Assembly: GCF_029193575.1 (NCBI RefSeq)
Contig: NZ_JARGCS010000035.1
Location: 1 to 64,000, forward strand
Direction of reading: 5' to 3'
DNA from: Pseudomonas entomophila
GTDB taxonomy: Bacteria; Pseudomonadota; Gammaproteobacteria; Pseudomonadales; Pseudomonadaceae
Length of the DNA stretch: 64,000 nt
Translations under genes and position numbers: made by a program
The notes under the pieces: model-generated
What the model saw: the letters and a program-made list of their open reading frames with translations, nothing else
Databases searched by the model: none
What the model was told of the DNA's origin: nothing
Part shown: positions 1 to 7,780 of the stretch, one piece after another
Layout: every line of letters begins with the position of its first letter
Position numbering within the stretch: position 1 is the stretch's first letter

Positions 1-798
1 CTAGGCATCAGTCGACAGGCTTACTACAAACGCAACCGAGCCGCTGATGGCAAAGAACGCCAGGCAGACCGGGTGGTTGAGTTTGTACAGCAAGTCCGAA
101 TGCGCCAACCCCGTCTGGGTACTCGCAAGCTGCACTATCTGCTGCATTGCCAACCTGACAGACGATTCCAGGTCGGCCGAGATAGGCTGTTCCAGGTCTT
201 GGGAGAGCGCCGTTTGCTCGTACTGCCTAAGCGGGCCTACCACAAGACAACACAAAGCTTTCATCGCTTCTACCGCCATCCCAACTTACTCAAGCCCGGG
301 CCAAGCCAGATTGTTCCGACAAGGCCGGAACACGTCTGGGTGGCCGACATTACTTACCTGCCTGCACGTAACGGCCCGCTATACCTGAGCCTGATCACGG
401 ATGCGTACTCCAGGAAAATCGTTGGCCACCACGTCCATGAAAGCCTGCATGCCGAGTCGGTGGCGCAAGCTTTCAAGCAGGCATTACGGAAGCGACGTCA
501 TCGCCAGCCATTAGTCCACCATTCGGATCGAGGCATCCAATACTGCTCGGCGCTATACCAGTCACTGCATCAACGGCACAGCGTTCAGTGCTCCATGACC
601 GATGGGTATGACTGCTACCAGAATGCGCTGGCCGAGCGAATCAACGGAATCCTCAAGATGGAGCTGCTGTTGAGTAGCCCTGCAGATCTGGAGCAAGCGA
701 GGCAAATGGTTGACGAGGCAGTGCAGATCTACAACACAGAACGGCCTCATATGGCCCTGAAAAACAAAACGCCCGATGCGGTGCATCGGGCGTTTTGA
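1..798 (+). CDS. IS3-family transposase OrfB (5' truncated by window)
   Basis: DDE integrase/transposase that would cut and join IS ends. The frame is open from base 1 (LGISRQAYYKR...), so the start lies upstream; 265 codons remain, most of a normal OrfB. Visible features are an N-terminal HTH_21-like part (RQPRLGTRKLHYLL), then the rve integrase core: first Asp in VWVADITYLP, second Asp in HHSDRGIQY and the Glu in NALAERINGILKMELL. A typical OrfB tail follows (IYNTERPHMALKNKTPDAVHRAF). In this family OrfB is usually made as an OrfAB fusion by -1 frameshifting; OrfA is not in view. No internal stop or frameshift is seen, so it may be functional. Confidence 0.9.
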   Translation, partial: LGISRQAYYKRNRAADGKERQADRVVEFVQQVRMRQPRLGTRKLHYLLHCQPDRRFQVGRDRLFQVLGERRLLVLPKRAYHKTTQSFHRFYRHPNLLKPGPSQIVPTRPEHVWVADITYLPARNGPLYLSLITDAYSRKIVGHHVHESLHAESVAQAFKQALRKRRHRQPLVHHSDRGIQYCSALYQSLHQRHSVQCSMTDGYDCYQNALAERINGILKMELLLSSPADLEQARQMVDEAVQIYNTERPHMALKNKTPDAVHRAF

Positions 799-846
799 GG
801 TCTGTCGGCCTACCTGAACAGGTGTAAACCTATTTCAGGACTAGAC
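1..846 (+). mobile_element. IS3-family insertion sequence, right-hand part
   Basis: The window opens inside an IS element. What is visible is the transposase OrfB reading frame (to 798) and the right terminus. The last bases (about 806-846) read inward from the right as TGTCTAGTCCTGAAATAGG, beginning with the TG expected of IS3-family ends and containing imperfect palindromes (CCTGAACAGG and CCTATTTCAGG on the plus strand). The end is placed at 846 because the next base but one starts the 29-bp att repeat. The element therefore sits directly against the 3' flank of the original tRNA-Ser, outside the prophage. OrfA and the left end lie before the window. The exact terminus and target duplication cannot be fixed without the left end. 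Confidence 0.75.
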
Positions 847-847
847 A

Positions 848-876
848 ATATGGCGGAAGCGTAGAGATTCGAACTC
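848..876. other. attL: 29-bp left attachment core
   Basis: These 29 bases are identical to 35995-36023. The shared sequence is the reverse complement of the 3' end of tRNA-Ser including its CCA (TGGCGGAAGCGTAGAGATTC on the plus strand). This left copy is the original end of the host gene. The rest of the tRNA is found only at attR, where phage-carried sequence has rebuilt the 3' end. Confidence 0.95.
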
Positions 877-947
877 AACGAAATGGCGCTGACCGGGCTG
901 TAGGCCTTGATTTCCGTGGAGCGTAGAGCGTGTGTGCGAGTGTTTTT

Positions 948-965
948 GGTCCCAGCATGGTCCCA
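948..965. repeat. Paired GGTCCCA repeats, left arm
   Basis: GGTCCCA occurs at 948-954 and 959-965, 11 bp apart start to start, in the pattern GGTCCCAgcaTGGTCCCA. The same pair with the same spacing and orientation lies near attR (35922-35939). The pair is 71 bp inside attL. Position and symmetry suit arm-type binding sites of the phage integrase, but this is inference. Confidence 0.55.
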
Positions 966-1490
966 GAGCGAGTGCATGGGGCACCCGTCAACCCGCCCGC
1001 CTAGGGTAGATTTGCCTTTTTATGTTGACCCATGGGAAAAGGGTTAGGTGGGTTATTTCTCTCACGACATCGCTGAATGCCTTATCGTGAGTGGCCTGTA
1101 AGAAGATCGTGAAAGTAATTTTTTGGTTAAGAATCGGTAATTTACTAACCTTAGGTAGTGTTCATATCTCTAAAAATAAAATCCTTTAAAAACAGTCACT
1201 TACAAATCGCTAACCTCAAAGATAACCTTATCTAACCCTACAAAGTTAGCCATCAACGCCAGCAAACACGGGCCCTCCAGCGTCCCCACACCCTCCCCGA
1301 GAAAAACTTACCGTTTTCCGATGGCGTCCCCCATAAACGGATTGGTGCTTGCCCCACCTGCGTCCAGAATGGGCACCTCATGCAGGGATTCGCAGGTTTC
1401 CGACAGTGCCAAAGCGTTCGCAACATCCAGCACCAGGGCTGCGTTGAGGCTGCCGCAGGGGTGCAGAAATTACGCCCCATTTAGACCGCG

Positions 1491-1509
1491 GGCGTGGCGG
1501 GGGGACGAG
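1491..1509 (+). other. Candidate cos (packaging) site
   Basis: The sequence GGCGTGGCGGGGGGACGAG resembles the cohesive ends of P2 (recalled as GGCGAGGCGGGGAAAGCAC) and 186 (recalled as GGCGTGGCGGGGAAAGCAT). The first twelve bases match 186 fully and P2 at eleven. Orientation also fits: in P2 the genome begins with this sequence and the first structural genes (Q, P) read back towards it, as here. The P2/186 sequences are from memory and no alignment was run. It is followed at once by alternating GC. Confidence 0.6.
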
Positions 1510-1728
1510 CGCGCGCGCCGAGATCAGGACGCCAGATAGGCATGCGATTGCAAGCCGGCACGAGTCCCATGCGCATGGAGAGTTCGATGCAAGACGTAGG
1601 CTGGGGCATTCTGAACGACGAGATTGCAGGCAGCACCGAAGGGCCCGCTCACCATTTGTAAACGGATGGATTGACTTCGTTCTATCCGGCTACCAACATG
1701 CGCAACTGCCGCGTGAAGAGAACTCTCA

Positions 1729-2175
1729 ATGGATTTATCGTTCGAATGGCTTGTGTGGGACTCATCATTTAAATGGTTGGTTTGGGAGGGCGTGCTACCG
1801 TTGGTCGGGACTGCCCTGCTGTACTGGGTCATGCAGGGTTGCTTTAGGATTGCTCAAGCCCCTTCGTTCACCTTCAAGTGGAGTGAGGCTATCGATTCTT
1901 TGGGATGGCTCTATGGTGCTGCGGTTTTGGCCATCCAGGCGGGCGTCAAGGGCTGGGATTTAAAAGCTATGGGGCCTGTCCCTGCATTGAGCTGGGGAAT
2001 CGCGTTTGCATGCTCGATGCTGCTTATTGCAGCTATTTGCTCAAAAGCAGCAGATCCGAACTGGAAACCTGGTCGGCCGATGAAAGTGGCTGCTACGATC
2101 CTTACAATAGCTGTGCTCTGGGCAGGTTTTCGGACCCAGAATGTCATCTGCTGCACAGTGGGAGGTCCTCTATGA
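1729..2175 (+). CDS. Small membrane protein, prophage cargo
   Basis: A 148-residue protein of unknown function. It shows about four hydrophobic segments (roughly residues 18-37, 56-74, 84-104 and 117-134) and a Trp-rich N-terminus with a near-repeat (FEWLVW / FKWLVWE). The ATG at 1729 has a purine-rich GAAGAGAA about 6 bases upstream. Its stop overlaps the start of the next gene (ATGA at 2172-2175), so the two are translationally coupled. It lies between the cos-like site and gene Q, convergent with Q, a place not used by essential P2 genes. The role is unknown; a lysogenic-conversion or exclusion function is possible by position only. Confidence 0.7.
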   Translation: MDLSFEWLVWDSSFKWLVWEGVLPLVGTALLYWVMQGCFRIAQAPSFTFKWSEAIDSLGWLYGAAVLAIQAGVKGWDLKAMGPVPALSWGIAFACSMLLIAAICSKAADPNWKPGRPMKVAATILTIAVLWAGFRTQNVICCTVGGPL

Positions 2176-2585
2176 GCCAGACAAAAGCGACAGACTCCAA
2201 CGAAGAACTCAAGGTGACCGTGGAGCTTTTGCTTAATGATGCTCTCGTTGCTAAAAAGGCATCGTTGACCAAAGAAGAAAAAGAAGCCTTGCTTCGAAAG
2301 GTTATGAAACGTGATAGCCGAGGGTTTGTCCGGCACCGTGGTGCTCGACAGATGCGAGAAGCAAAAAAACTCCAGCAAGAGCGAGCCGCCAAGATTGCCA
2401 GCTCCTTAGCGCTCACTGTCGGAGGAACTGCTGCAGGAGGCATGCTAGTAGCACTTGCCCTTCCGTCTGCAACTGCTTTAACTGTGGTAGGTGCAGTTGC
2501 TGGAATGGTTAGCGGTGCGCTGAGTGCTTGGATGTCGGCCCACCCGAGAGAGAAGGAAAAAAAGCAGGAGAAAGAAAGTGCTTAA
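2172..2585 (+). CDS. Membrane protein with soluble helical N-terminus, prophage cargo
   Basis: A 137-residue protein coupled to the upstream gene by an ATGA overlap. Residues 1-75 are charged and probably helical (two stretches rich in Lys, Glu and Arg). Residues about 76-98 and 100-120 form a hydrophobic Gly/Ala-rich hairpin, and the tail is highly charged (HPREKEKKQEKESA). The topology suggests a cytoplasmic domain on a two-helix anchor. No family is recognised. With its partner it forms a compact two-gene module; such pairs occur among phage exclusion and toxin-immunity loci, but nothing in the sequence proves that. Confidence 0.7.
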   Translation: MSQTKATDSNEELKVTVELLLNDALVAKKASLTKEEKEALLRKVMKRDSRGFVRHRGARQMREAKKLQQERAAKIASSLALTVGGTAAGGMLVALALPSATALTVVGAVAGMVSGALSAWMSAHPREKEKKQEKESA

Positions 2586-2948
2586 TCAATTCTTATTTAA
2601 CGCCTCTGCGGTCCCTTTGATAGTTTTATAGTAGATTTTAGAAAGCCAGCGCGGACTACCCAGCACTTCAGTTAGTTATTCGACACCTCCCAGCCCTGTT
2701 GACTGAACGATTCGCGGTGCACAAACCGGCCCAAAACAATAAGGGGCATAATCGGCAGATCAGTTCGTTGACGCAACACCTCTCTGTTGCCTGGTCGAAC
2801 ATGTCAATTGAGGCGAGCAAGCACGACGGTTCTTTCAAAACCTCGAGTGGCTACTCAGCCGCGATCCCGCACCGAACCGCCCCCGCTATCGCGAGTAACC
2901 ATGAGCTATAATAGTTGTGGTGGCTGGCCTTGTGGAAATGGAGAATTG
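2586..2948. other. Intergenic region before the third cargo gene
   Basis: 363 bases without a supported gene. An upstream in-frame extension of the following ORF (from 2787) was not accepted, because its residues look like random translation and it lacks a ribosome site. Base composition is mixed, and the only clear signal is the -10-like TATAAT at 2907-2912. Confidence 0.5.
2907..2912 (+). promoter_or_regulatory. Candidate promoter -10 box for the 294-aa cargo gene
   Basis: A perfect TATAAT lies 36 bases before the chosen ATG at 2949. No good -35 box is seen 16-18 bases upstream, so the promoter may be weak or activator-dependent. It would give this cargo gene its own transcription, independent of the late phage promoters. 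Confidence 0.35.
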
Positions 2949-3833
2949 ATGATCACTGCGTATGAGCGAAACACCGAAATCGAAAATGATTTTAATGTAC
3001 TGATCACATTGATGGCTGACATGATTACGGCGCAAGCACTTGCTGAACGCGGCAATACACAGGCATCGGCATTATCAATAGACCTTCATGTTTTAGCCAT
3101 AAAACTATTTAAGCATCTATGCTCTGCCAGAACTCTACTGGAACCTTGCGGATTCCGAACTTCTACGCTTCCACCGCACGCATTTATCGACCAAGCATCA
3201 GTACATGCCTTGATCCGGTCTGCATTCGAAAACTACTTAGTTATGTATTGGTTGTGCGCAGAGGGCTGTGACGAGTGCAGAAGCTTCCGACACAATATTT
3301 GGACATATAGTGGTTTAAAAAAGCTAAGCAACTTTTTTGCCACTATCGAAGAAGCGAAAATCGGCAAGCAAAAAGCAACAGAAGAGGCTGATGCACTCTG
3401 GCCTCTGATCGAAGGGGCGGCCTCATACAAAGCAGCCCACGCGAGCCGTCAGAGGAGCATCCGCAAAGGGGACTGGCAAGGCGGGTTGCCGTGGAAGAGC
3501 CTCGCAACTGAGGCGGGCATCCACGAAACATTTTTCACATCCATTTACAACTATTTGAGCGGCCAAGCCCACAGCGACTCTATTAGTTGCTTACAGGTTG
3601 GCCAGGCGAAAGACTTAGACACCCAATACTATTTAGCGAGTAGTTCAATACGCAATGGCGTGATGCTCATGGCACACTTTGCCTTGTTCTACGCAACATT
3701 ATTCCCCGTGACATATCGGGTAATTGAGCAATCAGCAGCCGCGCGGGAGCTTATATCCGTGTGGAGCTTCACAGCTGAGGATATGGAATTCTTGTATAAG
3801 CAAGAAGATTCTTCAGCAGCAGGCAAAGCTTGA
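2949..3833 (+). CDS. Uncharacterised helical protein (DUF5677-like), prophage cargo
   Basis: 294 residues from the ATG at 2949, chosen because GGAG lies 8 bases upstream and the protein-like sequence (MITAYERNTEIENDF) begins there. The protein looks all-helical. Around residues 80-105 it has HALIRSAFENYLVMYWL, and later IYNYLSGQAHSDS, a layout reminiscent of DUF5677-type proteins (helical, conserved Ser/His near a YxxLS motif). That resemblance is from memory and weak. GC content is lower than in the structural genes, suggesting recent acquisition. It converges on gene Q, from which it is separated by a bidirectional terminator. Function unknown. Confidence 0.7.
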   Translation: MITAYERNTEIENDFNVLITLMADMITAQALAERGNTQASALSIDLHVLAIKLFKHLCSARTLLEPCGFRTSTLPPHAFIDQASVHALIRSAFENYLVMYWLCAEGCDECRSFRHNIWTYSGLKKLSNFFATIEEAKIGKQKATEEADALWPLIEGAASYKAAHASRQRSIRKGDWQGGLPWKSLATEAGIHETFFTSIYNYLSGQAHSDSISCLQVGQAKDLDTQYYLASSSIRNGVMLMAHFALFYATLFPVTYRVIEQSAAARELISVWSFTAEDMEFLYKQEDSSAAGKA

Positions 3834-3868
3834 TAGCCTTCGGCTTACGTATTCAAAGCTCTCCCCAT

Positions 3869-3896
3869 ATAAAGCCGCCTGATCGGGCGGCTTTAT
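3869..3896. terminator. Bidirectional terminator between cargo and gene Q
   Basis: A hairpin ATAAAGCCGCC-tgatc-GGGCGGCTTTAT has an A-run on one side and a T-run on the other. It can stop the rightward cargo transcript and the leftward Q transcript. Confidence 0.8.
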
Positions 3897-3909
3897 CACT
3901 GCTAGTGAT

Positions 3910-4971
3910 TCAGGTAGCGGCGGGCACGTCGTAGGCTTGGAATCTGATCACCTCTTCACCGAGCCAGTCATTTATCTGCCGGATTCGCGCCTGCTCAGGC
4001 TCCAACTCATTCACCGCCCACACCTGCGCTGCATCACGAATCGACCCAAAGCCGCCCGCATTCTGCGGCACCACCCCCATCAGTTGCGGCGGAATTCGTA
4101 GCATCGCCAACTGGTCATCCCGGCTGATGTTCTTGATCGCCCCAAAGTCATCCTTCGCCGCCACCTCACTGATCGGGATCAACTGCAAGCCGTCCTTCTT
4201 GCCACCCGGCGCATACATGAACAGGTTTCGGAAGTTGCCCGGCCCTTTGCTGTTACGCATTGCGGTGCGCAGGTCCGTGACGAAGTCCTCATTGTGAGCC
4301 GAGTCGGTCATGTACAGGATGAACCCCGCGTGGCTCCCATTCTGGTAATACTTGCGCTGGAACAACGTCGCCGCCTCGTTGAGCAGTGCACTCTGCAGAG
4401 CAGGTAGCCATTCAGGAAGGCCATAGATCTCCTGGCTGATGTCCGCCACCCGCACCTGGCAGATGCTGCCCCGCTTGAACTCGTGTTCGTCCCGCCAGCC
4501 CCGCACCTGGTAGTAGGTGTCCAGGTCAAGCCCGCGCCGCATGTACTTGGCCAAGCACGGCTGCAGACCAATGGCCTGCCTGAGCATGTTGTCTCGCTTC
4601 TCCAGGTACAGGTTGCCCGACCAGTACCAGTCCATCACGATCTGCTCAAATGCCTGGCGACTCAGCAGCCGATGAGGGATGAACGTCCGGGCCAGCGCAT
4701 TGCGCTTAAAGATCAACCCAGACTGTAGGTAGACGCTCGCCTTCGACGCCTTGGCAAGCCCGTCCAACGACACCGGCGGCTCGTACCACCTGCCATTTGC
4801 CCAGCACTCCAGGTAATCCAGCATGTCGCGTCCATCGAGGACGGGCATCGGGTCGCCGAAGCTGAACGCCACCGACTTGCCGCCCTCCCCTTGGACCAGG
4901 ACCTCGCCCACCATTTCCCGCGGCTGCTCAGCCACTGCCCCTCCCTGGCGGCGGTTACGTTTATTGGTCAT
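3910..4971 (-). CDS. Q: Phage portal protein (gpQ family)
   Basis: A 353-residue portal protein, the dodecameric ring at the capsid vertex through which DNA is packaged and to which tail-connector proteins attach. It matches the P2 gpQ/PBSX portal family in length and in motifs such as KFKRGSICQVRVADISQEIYG and the conserved tail (MLRIPPQLMGVVPQNAGGFG...AAQVWAVNELEP). The start ATG overlaps the stop of the terminase gene (ATGA), so Q and P form one leftward unit as in P2. Transcription would start from the late promoter at about 6788 and end at the hairpin 3869-3896. Confidence 0.93.
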   Translation of the reverse strand: MTNKRNRRQGGAVAEQPREMVGEVLVQGEGGKSVAFSFGDPMPVLDGRDMLDYLECWANGRWYEPPVSLDGLAKASKASVYLQSGLIFKRNALARTFIPHRLLSRQAFEQIVMDWYWSGNLYLEKRDNMLRQAIGLQPCLAKYMRRGLDLDTYYQVRGWRDEHEFKRGSICQVRVADISQEIYGLPEWLPALQSALLNEAATLFQRKYYQNGSHAGFILYMTDSAHNEDFVTDLRTAMRNSKGPGNFRNLFMYAPGGKKDGLQLIPISEVAAKDDFGAIKNISRDDQLAMLRIPPQLMGVVPQNAGGFGSIRDAAQVWAVNELEPEQARIRQINDWLGEEVIRFQAYDVPAAT

Positions 4972-6731
4972 GTTGCGTAGATCTCCATGATGCCGGTGTT
5001 AGAGGCCGTCCGGCCTTCCAGCGGCTCGTTGTGCAATGCGTGGAAAAGAGCCCAAGCCAGATCGGCATGGCCCGTGTTGTCGGTGCGTCCGGCGGTGTAG
5101 GTGAACTGCCGTCCGCCCGGGGTGACGGTCTTTCGAATGGCCATCAGCGACTGCGCGACATCGGTCCAGCCGGCGTCGAACTCCAGGCGCCCTTTGCTGA
5201 TCACGTCCCAGGCCTTCATAACCAGCCGCGTCTTGACCTCCGGGTTGTAGGAGAACGTCCGCAGCCCCGGGAAGAACTGCCGCACCAGTTGCGCCACCGC
5301 GCTGCCCAGGCCGGTCGTGTCGATGCCGATGTAGGTGACCCAGTACCGCTGCGTGACCTTGCGGATCGTCTCGGCCTGCGTCGTGAAGTCCATACCCCTG
5401 AACTGGTGGCGCTCCAGCAGACGGAACTTGCCGCCCGGCACCAGCGGTGGCGCCACTACGACCAGGCCGGCCGAGTCGCCGCTCTCGGCGGGGTCGTACC
5501 CCACCCAGACCTGGCGCTCGCCAAACGGTCTGGCATGGAACGGCCGATAGTCCTCGGCCCACGCCGTCCAGCTGTCGACCATGCAGGGCTGCAACATGGC
5601 CAAGGGGAAAATGCTCGCGCCGTCGTCGACGAACTGGCACATCAGCAGGTTTTGAAAGGCTGCAGCGTCGTACTCAAGGCGCAGCTCATCGATGTCGAAC
5701 AGATCGCAACCCCGTTGCTCAGCATCGAGAATGGTGACGATCTGCCGCCAGATCTTGTCGTCGCAGACCCGACCACCTTGCAGAGCGCCATGGCTCACAT
5801 CCAACTTTATGTGCTGCGCAGTCGGCTTGCCCTTGTTGAATCGCTCACCCGTCCAGAATGTGTAGGCTTCATGCGCCATGGAGCTGGGCGTGGAGAAGTA
5901 GGTCCGCCGGTACTTCTTCTGCATCGCCATGCCGCTGGCGACCTTGTTCAGTTCCTGGAACTTGTACGTCCAGAAGAATTCGTCGAAGTAGAAGTTGCCG
6001 TGGTAGCCCTGGGCGGTGCGAGCGTTGGTGCCCAAGAAGTGCAGTTCGGCACCGTTCGCCAGGATGATCGGGTCGCCAGCGACCTCCACCCCCACCACAT
6101 CCCTGGCGAAGGCCTGAATGTAGGCCTTGAAGATATGGGCCTGTGCCTTCGAGGCCGACAGGAAGATCTGGTTACGGCCGGTATCGAGAGCATCGACCAG
6201 GGCCTCGCGGGCAAAGTAAAAGGTCGCGCCGATCTGCCGGCTCTTGAGGATCGCCCTGGTTCGCTGGGTGCCAGCGCGGTACCAGTCCTTCTGGTAGTCG
6301 AAGCACTCTTCGAGAAACGCCTCGCGCAGTTTCTCGACCTGTTCCTCTGTGAACTCATTGCGCTTGGGCTTACGCTTCGGCCCGGCGTTGCGCTTCTCCA
6401 GCTCGGGGTTGAGGTCGGTTTCGGTACCGCCGCCCTGGTAGCGCTGAATTCGGGCCTGCCGCTCCAATTGCCGGTGAAGCAGGTCGATTTCCTTGAAATC
6501 CGTACCGCTCTTCGGTTCCTTCAGTAGCAACTGCACCAGGCGAGCTTCGGTGGCGGCCTGGATGCGCTCCAGTGGCGTGGCCCGGTCCCATTCGTCGCGG
6601 GCCTTCCAGCTGTGCAGCGTCTTTTCCTTCTCGCCGATCAGCTCGGCAATTTCGCAGACACGGTAACCCTGCCAGTACAGGTGCTTGGCATGGCGGCGGT
6701 GATCGGTGGGCAGCTCGAGGATAGTGTTCAT
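4968..6731 (-). CDS. P: Terminase large (ATPase/nuclease) subunit, gpP family
   Basis: A 587-residue packaging motor. Domains in order: a helix-turn-helix at residues about 12-46 (RRHAKHLYWQGYRVCEIAEL) as in Terminase_5/gpP proteins; ATPase core with a Walker-A-like KSRQIGAT at 163-170; and a C-terminal RNase-H-like nuclease beginning near VWVGYDPAESGDSAG, whose Asp is a probable metal ligand. It works with gpM to cut at cos and pump DNA through gpQ. It is divergent from gene O; the 150-bp gap between them contains an Ogr-type activator site shared by both operons. Confidence 0.93.
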   Translation of the reverse strand: MNTILELPTDHRRHAKHLYWQGYRVCEIAELIGEKEKTLHSWKARDEWDRATPLERIQAATEARLVQLLLKEPKSGTDFKEIDLLHRQLERQARIQRYQGGGTETDLNPELEKRNAGPKRKPKRNEFTEEQVEKLREAFLEECFDYQKDWYRAGTQRTRAILKSRQIGATFYFAREALVDALDTGRNQIFLSASKAQAHIFKAYIQAFARDVVGVEVAGDPIILANGAELHFLGTNARTAQGYHGNFYFDEFFWTYKFQELNKVASGMAMQKKYRRTYFSTPSSMAHEAYTFWTGERFNKGKPTAQHIKLDVSHGALQGGRVCDDKIWRQIVTILDAEQRGCDLFDIDELRLEYDAAAFQNLLMCQFVDDGASIFPLAMLQPCMVDSWTAWAEDYRPFHARPFGERQVWVGYDPAESGDSAGLVVVAPPLVPGGKFRLLERHQFRGMDFTTQAETIRKVTQRYWVTYIGIDTTGLGSAVAQLVRQFFPGLRTFSYNPEVKTRLVMKAWDVISKGRLEFDAGWTDVAQSLMAIRKTVTPGGRQFTYTAGRTDNTGHADLAWALFHALHNEPLEGRTASNTGIMEIYAT

Positions 6732-6778
6732 GGCGCCGATGCTGCCGCGCGCGCGCGGGAGCCCCTACTCCGGCGCCC

Positions 6779-6797
6779 TGTAGCGCGCCCCGCTCCC
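6779..6797. promoter_or_regulatory. Ogr-type late activator site between P and O
   Basis: TGTAGCGCGCCCCGCTCCC aligns with the dyads before V (TGTACAGAGCCCCGCTACA) and FI (TGTACCGCGCCTCGCTACA). The left half TGTA and the GCC-CGCT core are kept; the right half is degenerate here. The centre is 57 bp from the P start and 95 bp from the O start, so one site could serve both divergent late operons, as in P2. No clear -10 box is needed for such activator-dependent promoters. Confidence 0.6.
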
Positions 6798-6882
6798 AGT
6801 ACCCCGCATTGCCGTACAACGGCCCGCTGCGGACCATGCCCCCAACGCAAGGCACAACGCCACCGCATTGAGGACGCCCAGC

Positions 6883-7746
6883 ATGGCCGGCAAGACCGAG
6901 ACCCCAGCCAAGAAGCAACGCAGCAAGTTCTTCCGTGTCGCCGTCGAAGGCGCCACCACTGACGGCCGCACCATCGAACGCCAGTGGCTGGTGGATGCTG
7001 CCGAGACCTACAACACCAACACCTACGGCGCCCGCGTCTGGCTGGAGCATTACCGCAGTGTGCTCCCGGACAGTCCGTTCAAGGCCTACGGCGACGTTGT
7101 CGCCCTCAAGACCGAAGAGATCGAGATCGCCGGCAAGAAGAAGCTGGCCCTGTTCGCGCAGATCGACCCGACCGATGAACTCATCGCCTTCAACAAGGCG
7201 CGGCAGAAGATCTACACCAGCATCGAAATCCGCCCCAAGTTCGCCGATACCGGCCGCGCCTACCTGGACGGCATTGCCGTGACCGACACCCCGGCCAGCC
7301 TCGGCACCGAGATGCTCGCTTTCAGCGCGCAACACCCCGACGCCAACCCGCTGAGGGCCCGCAAGCGCGATCCGGAAAACCTCTTTTCCGAGGCCATCGA
7401 GATCGAGCTCCAGTTCGAAGAAATTCCAGACACCGAGAACAAGGCCGTCGGCCTGTTCAACCGTGTCCTGGAGGCTCTTGGCAAGAGCAAGGAGAAAGCC
7501 GTCAAGGATGACGCCCAATTCACCGAGCTGACCGATGCGGTCGAGGCTCTGGCCAACCACGCCAAGGACCAAGGCGAAGCGTTCAACACCGTGAAAAAGG
7601 ACCACCAGGACCTGGCCGAGAAGCTCACCAAGCTCGAAAGCGAGCTTGGTGAACTGGTGGAGCGGCTTGGCGGTACCAAAGACCACAGCCAACAACCCCG
7701 CCCGGTTGTCACGGGCGGCGATGGCAACGCCCTGACCGCCTACTGA
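6883..7746 (+). CDS. O: Capsid scaffolding protein and protease, gpO family
   Basis: A 287-residue scaffold that shapes the procapsid and cleaves itself and capsid proteins. The start at 6883 (MAGKTETPAKKQ) was chosen over 6868 because it gives the usual gpO N-terminus. Residues D27, H56 and S113 are spaced like the serine-protease triad recalled for P2 gpO (D19, H48, S107). The C-terminal third (about residues 200-265) is strongly charged and coiled-coil-like (LTKLESELGELVERL), the scaffolding part. It heads the rightward head-gene operon O-N-M-L-X. Confidence 0.92.
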   Translation: MAGKTETPAKKQRSKFFRVAVEGATTDGRTIERQWLVDAAETYNTNTYGARVWLEHYRSVLPDSPFKAYGDVVALKTEEIEIAGKKKLALFAQIDPTDELIAFNKARQKIYTSIEIRPKFADTGRAYLDGIAVTDTPASLGTEMLAFSAQHPDANPLRARKRDPENLFSEAIEIELQFEEIPDTENKAVGLFNRVLEALGKSKEKAVKDDAQFTELTDAVEALANHAKDQGEAFNTVKKDHQDLAEKLTKLESELGELVERLGGTKDHSQQPRPVVTGGDGNALTAY

Positions 7747-7780
7747 CCCCGCGACGACCGCATCACTCGGAGACCACCCC

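Larger units (their letters stand above)
877..1728. other. Non-coding attL-proximal segment with repeats and cos-like site
   Basis: No convincing gene is seen in these about 850 bases. Contents in order are: paired GGTCCCA repeats (948-965); an AT-rich part (about 1080-1250) with seven TAACC/GGTTA pentamers at 1042, 1051, 1125, 1146, 1211, 1223 and 1233; a cos-like sequence (1491-1509); and a run of alternating GC at 1509-1519. A 30-codon ORF (1569-1661) and a minus-strand open stretch (about 1319-1484) exist but lack a supported start or a recognisable product. The segment probably holds integrase/excisionase sites and the packaging site. Confidence 0.6.

Noticed and set aside
1319..1484. 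Minus-strand open stretch encoding LNAALVLDVANALALSETCESL-like sequence
   Set aside because: It looks slightly protein-like but has no usable start (a stop directly precedes it) and no recognised family; at most a decayed gene fragment.
1569..1661. 30-codon ORF before the first cargo gene
   Set aside because: No convincing ribosome site and no similarity; kept only as a remark in the intergenic entry.
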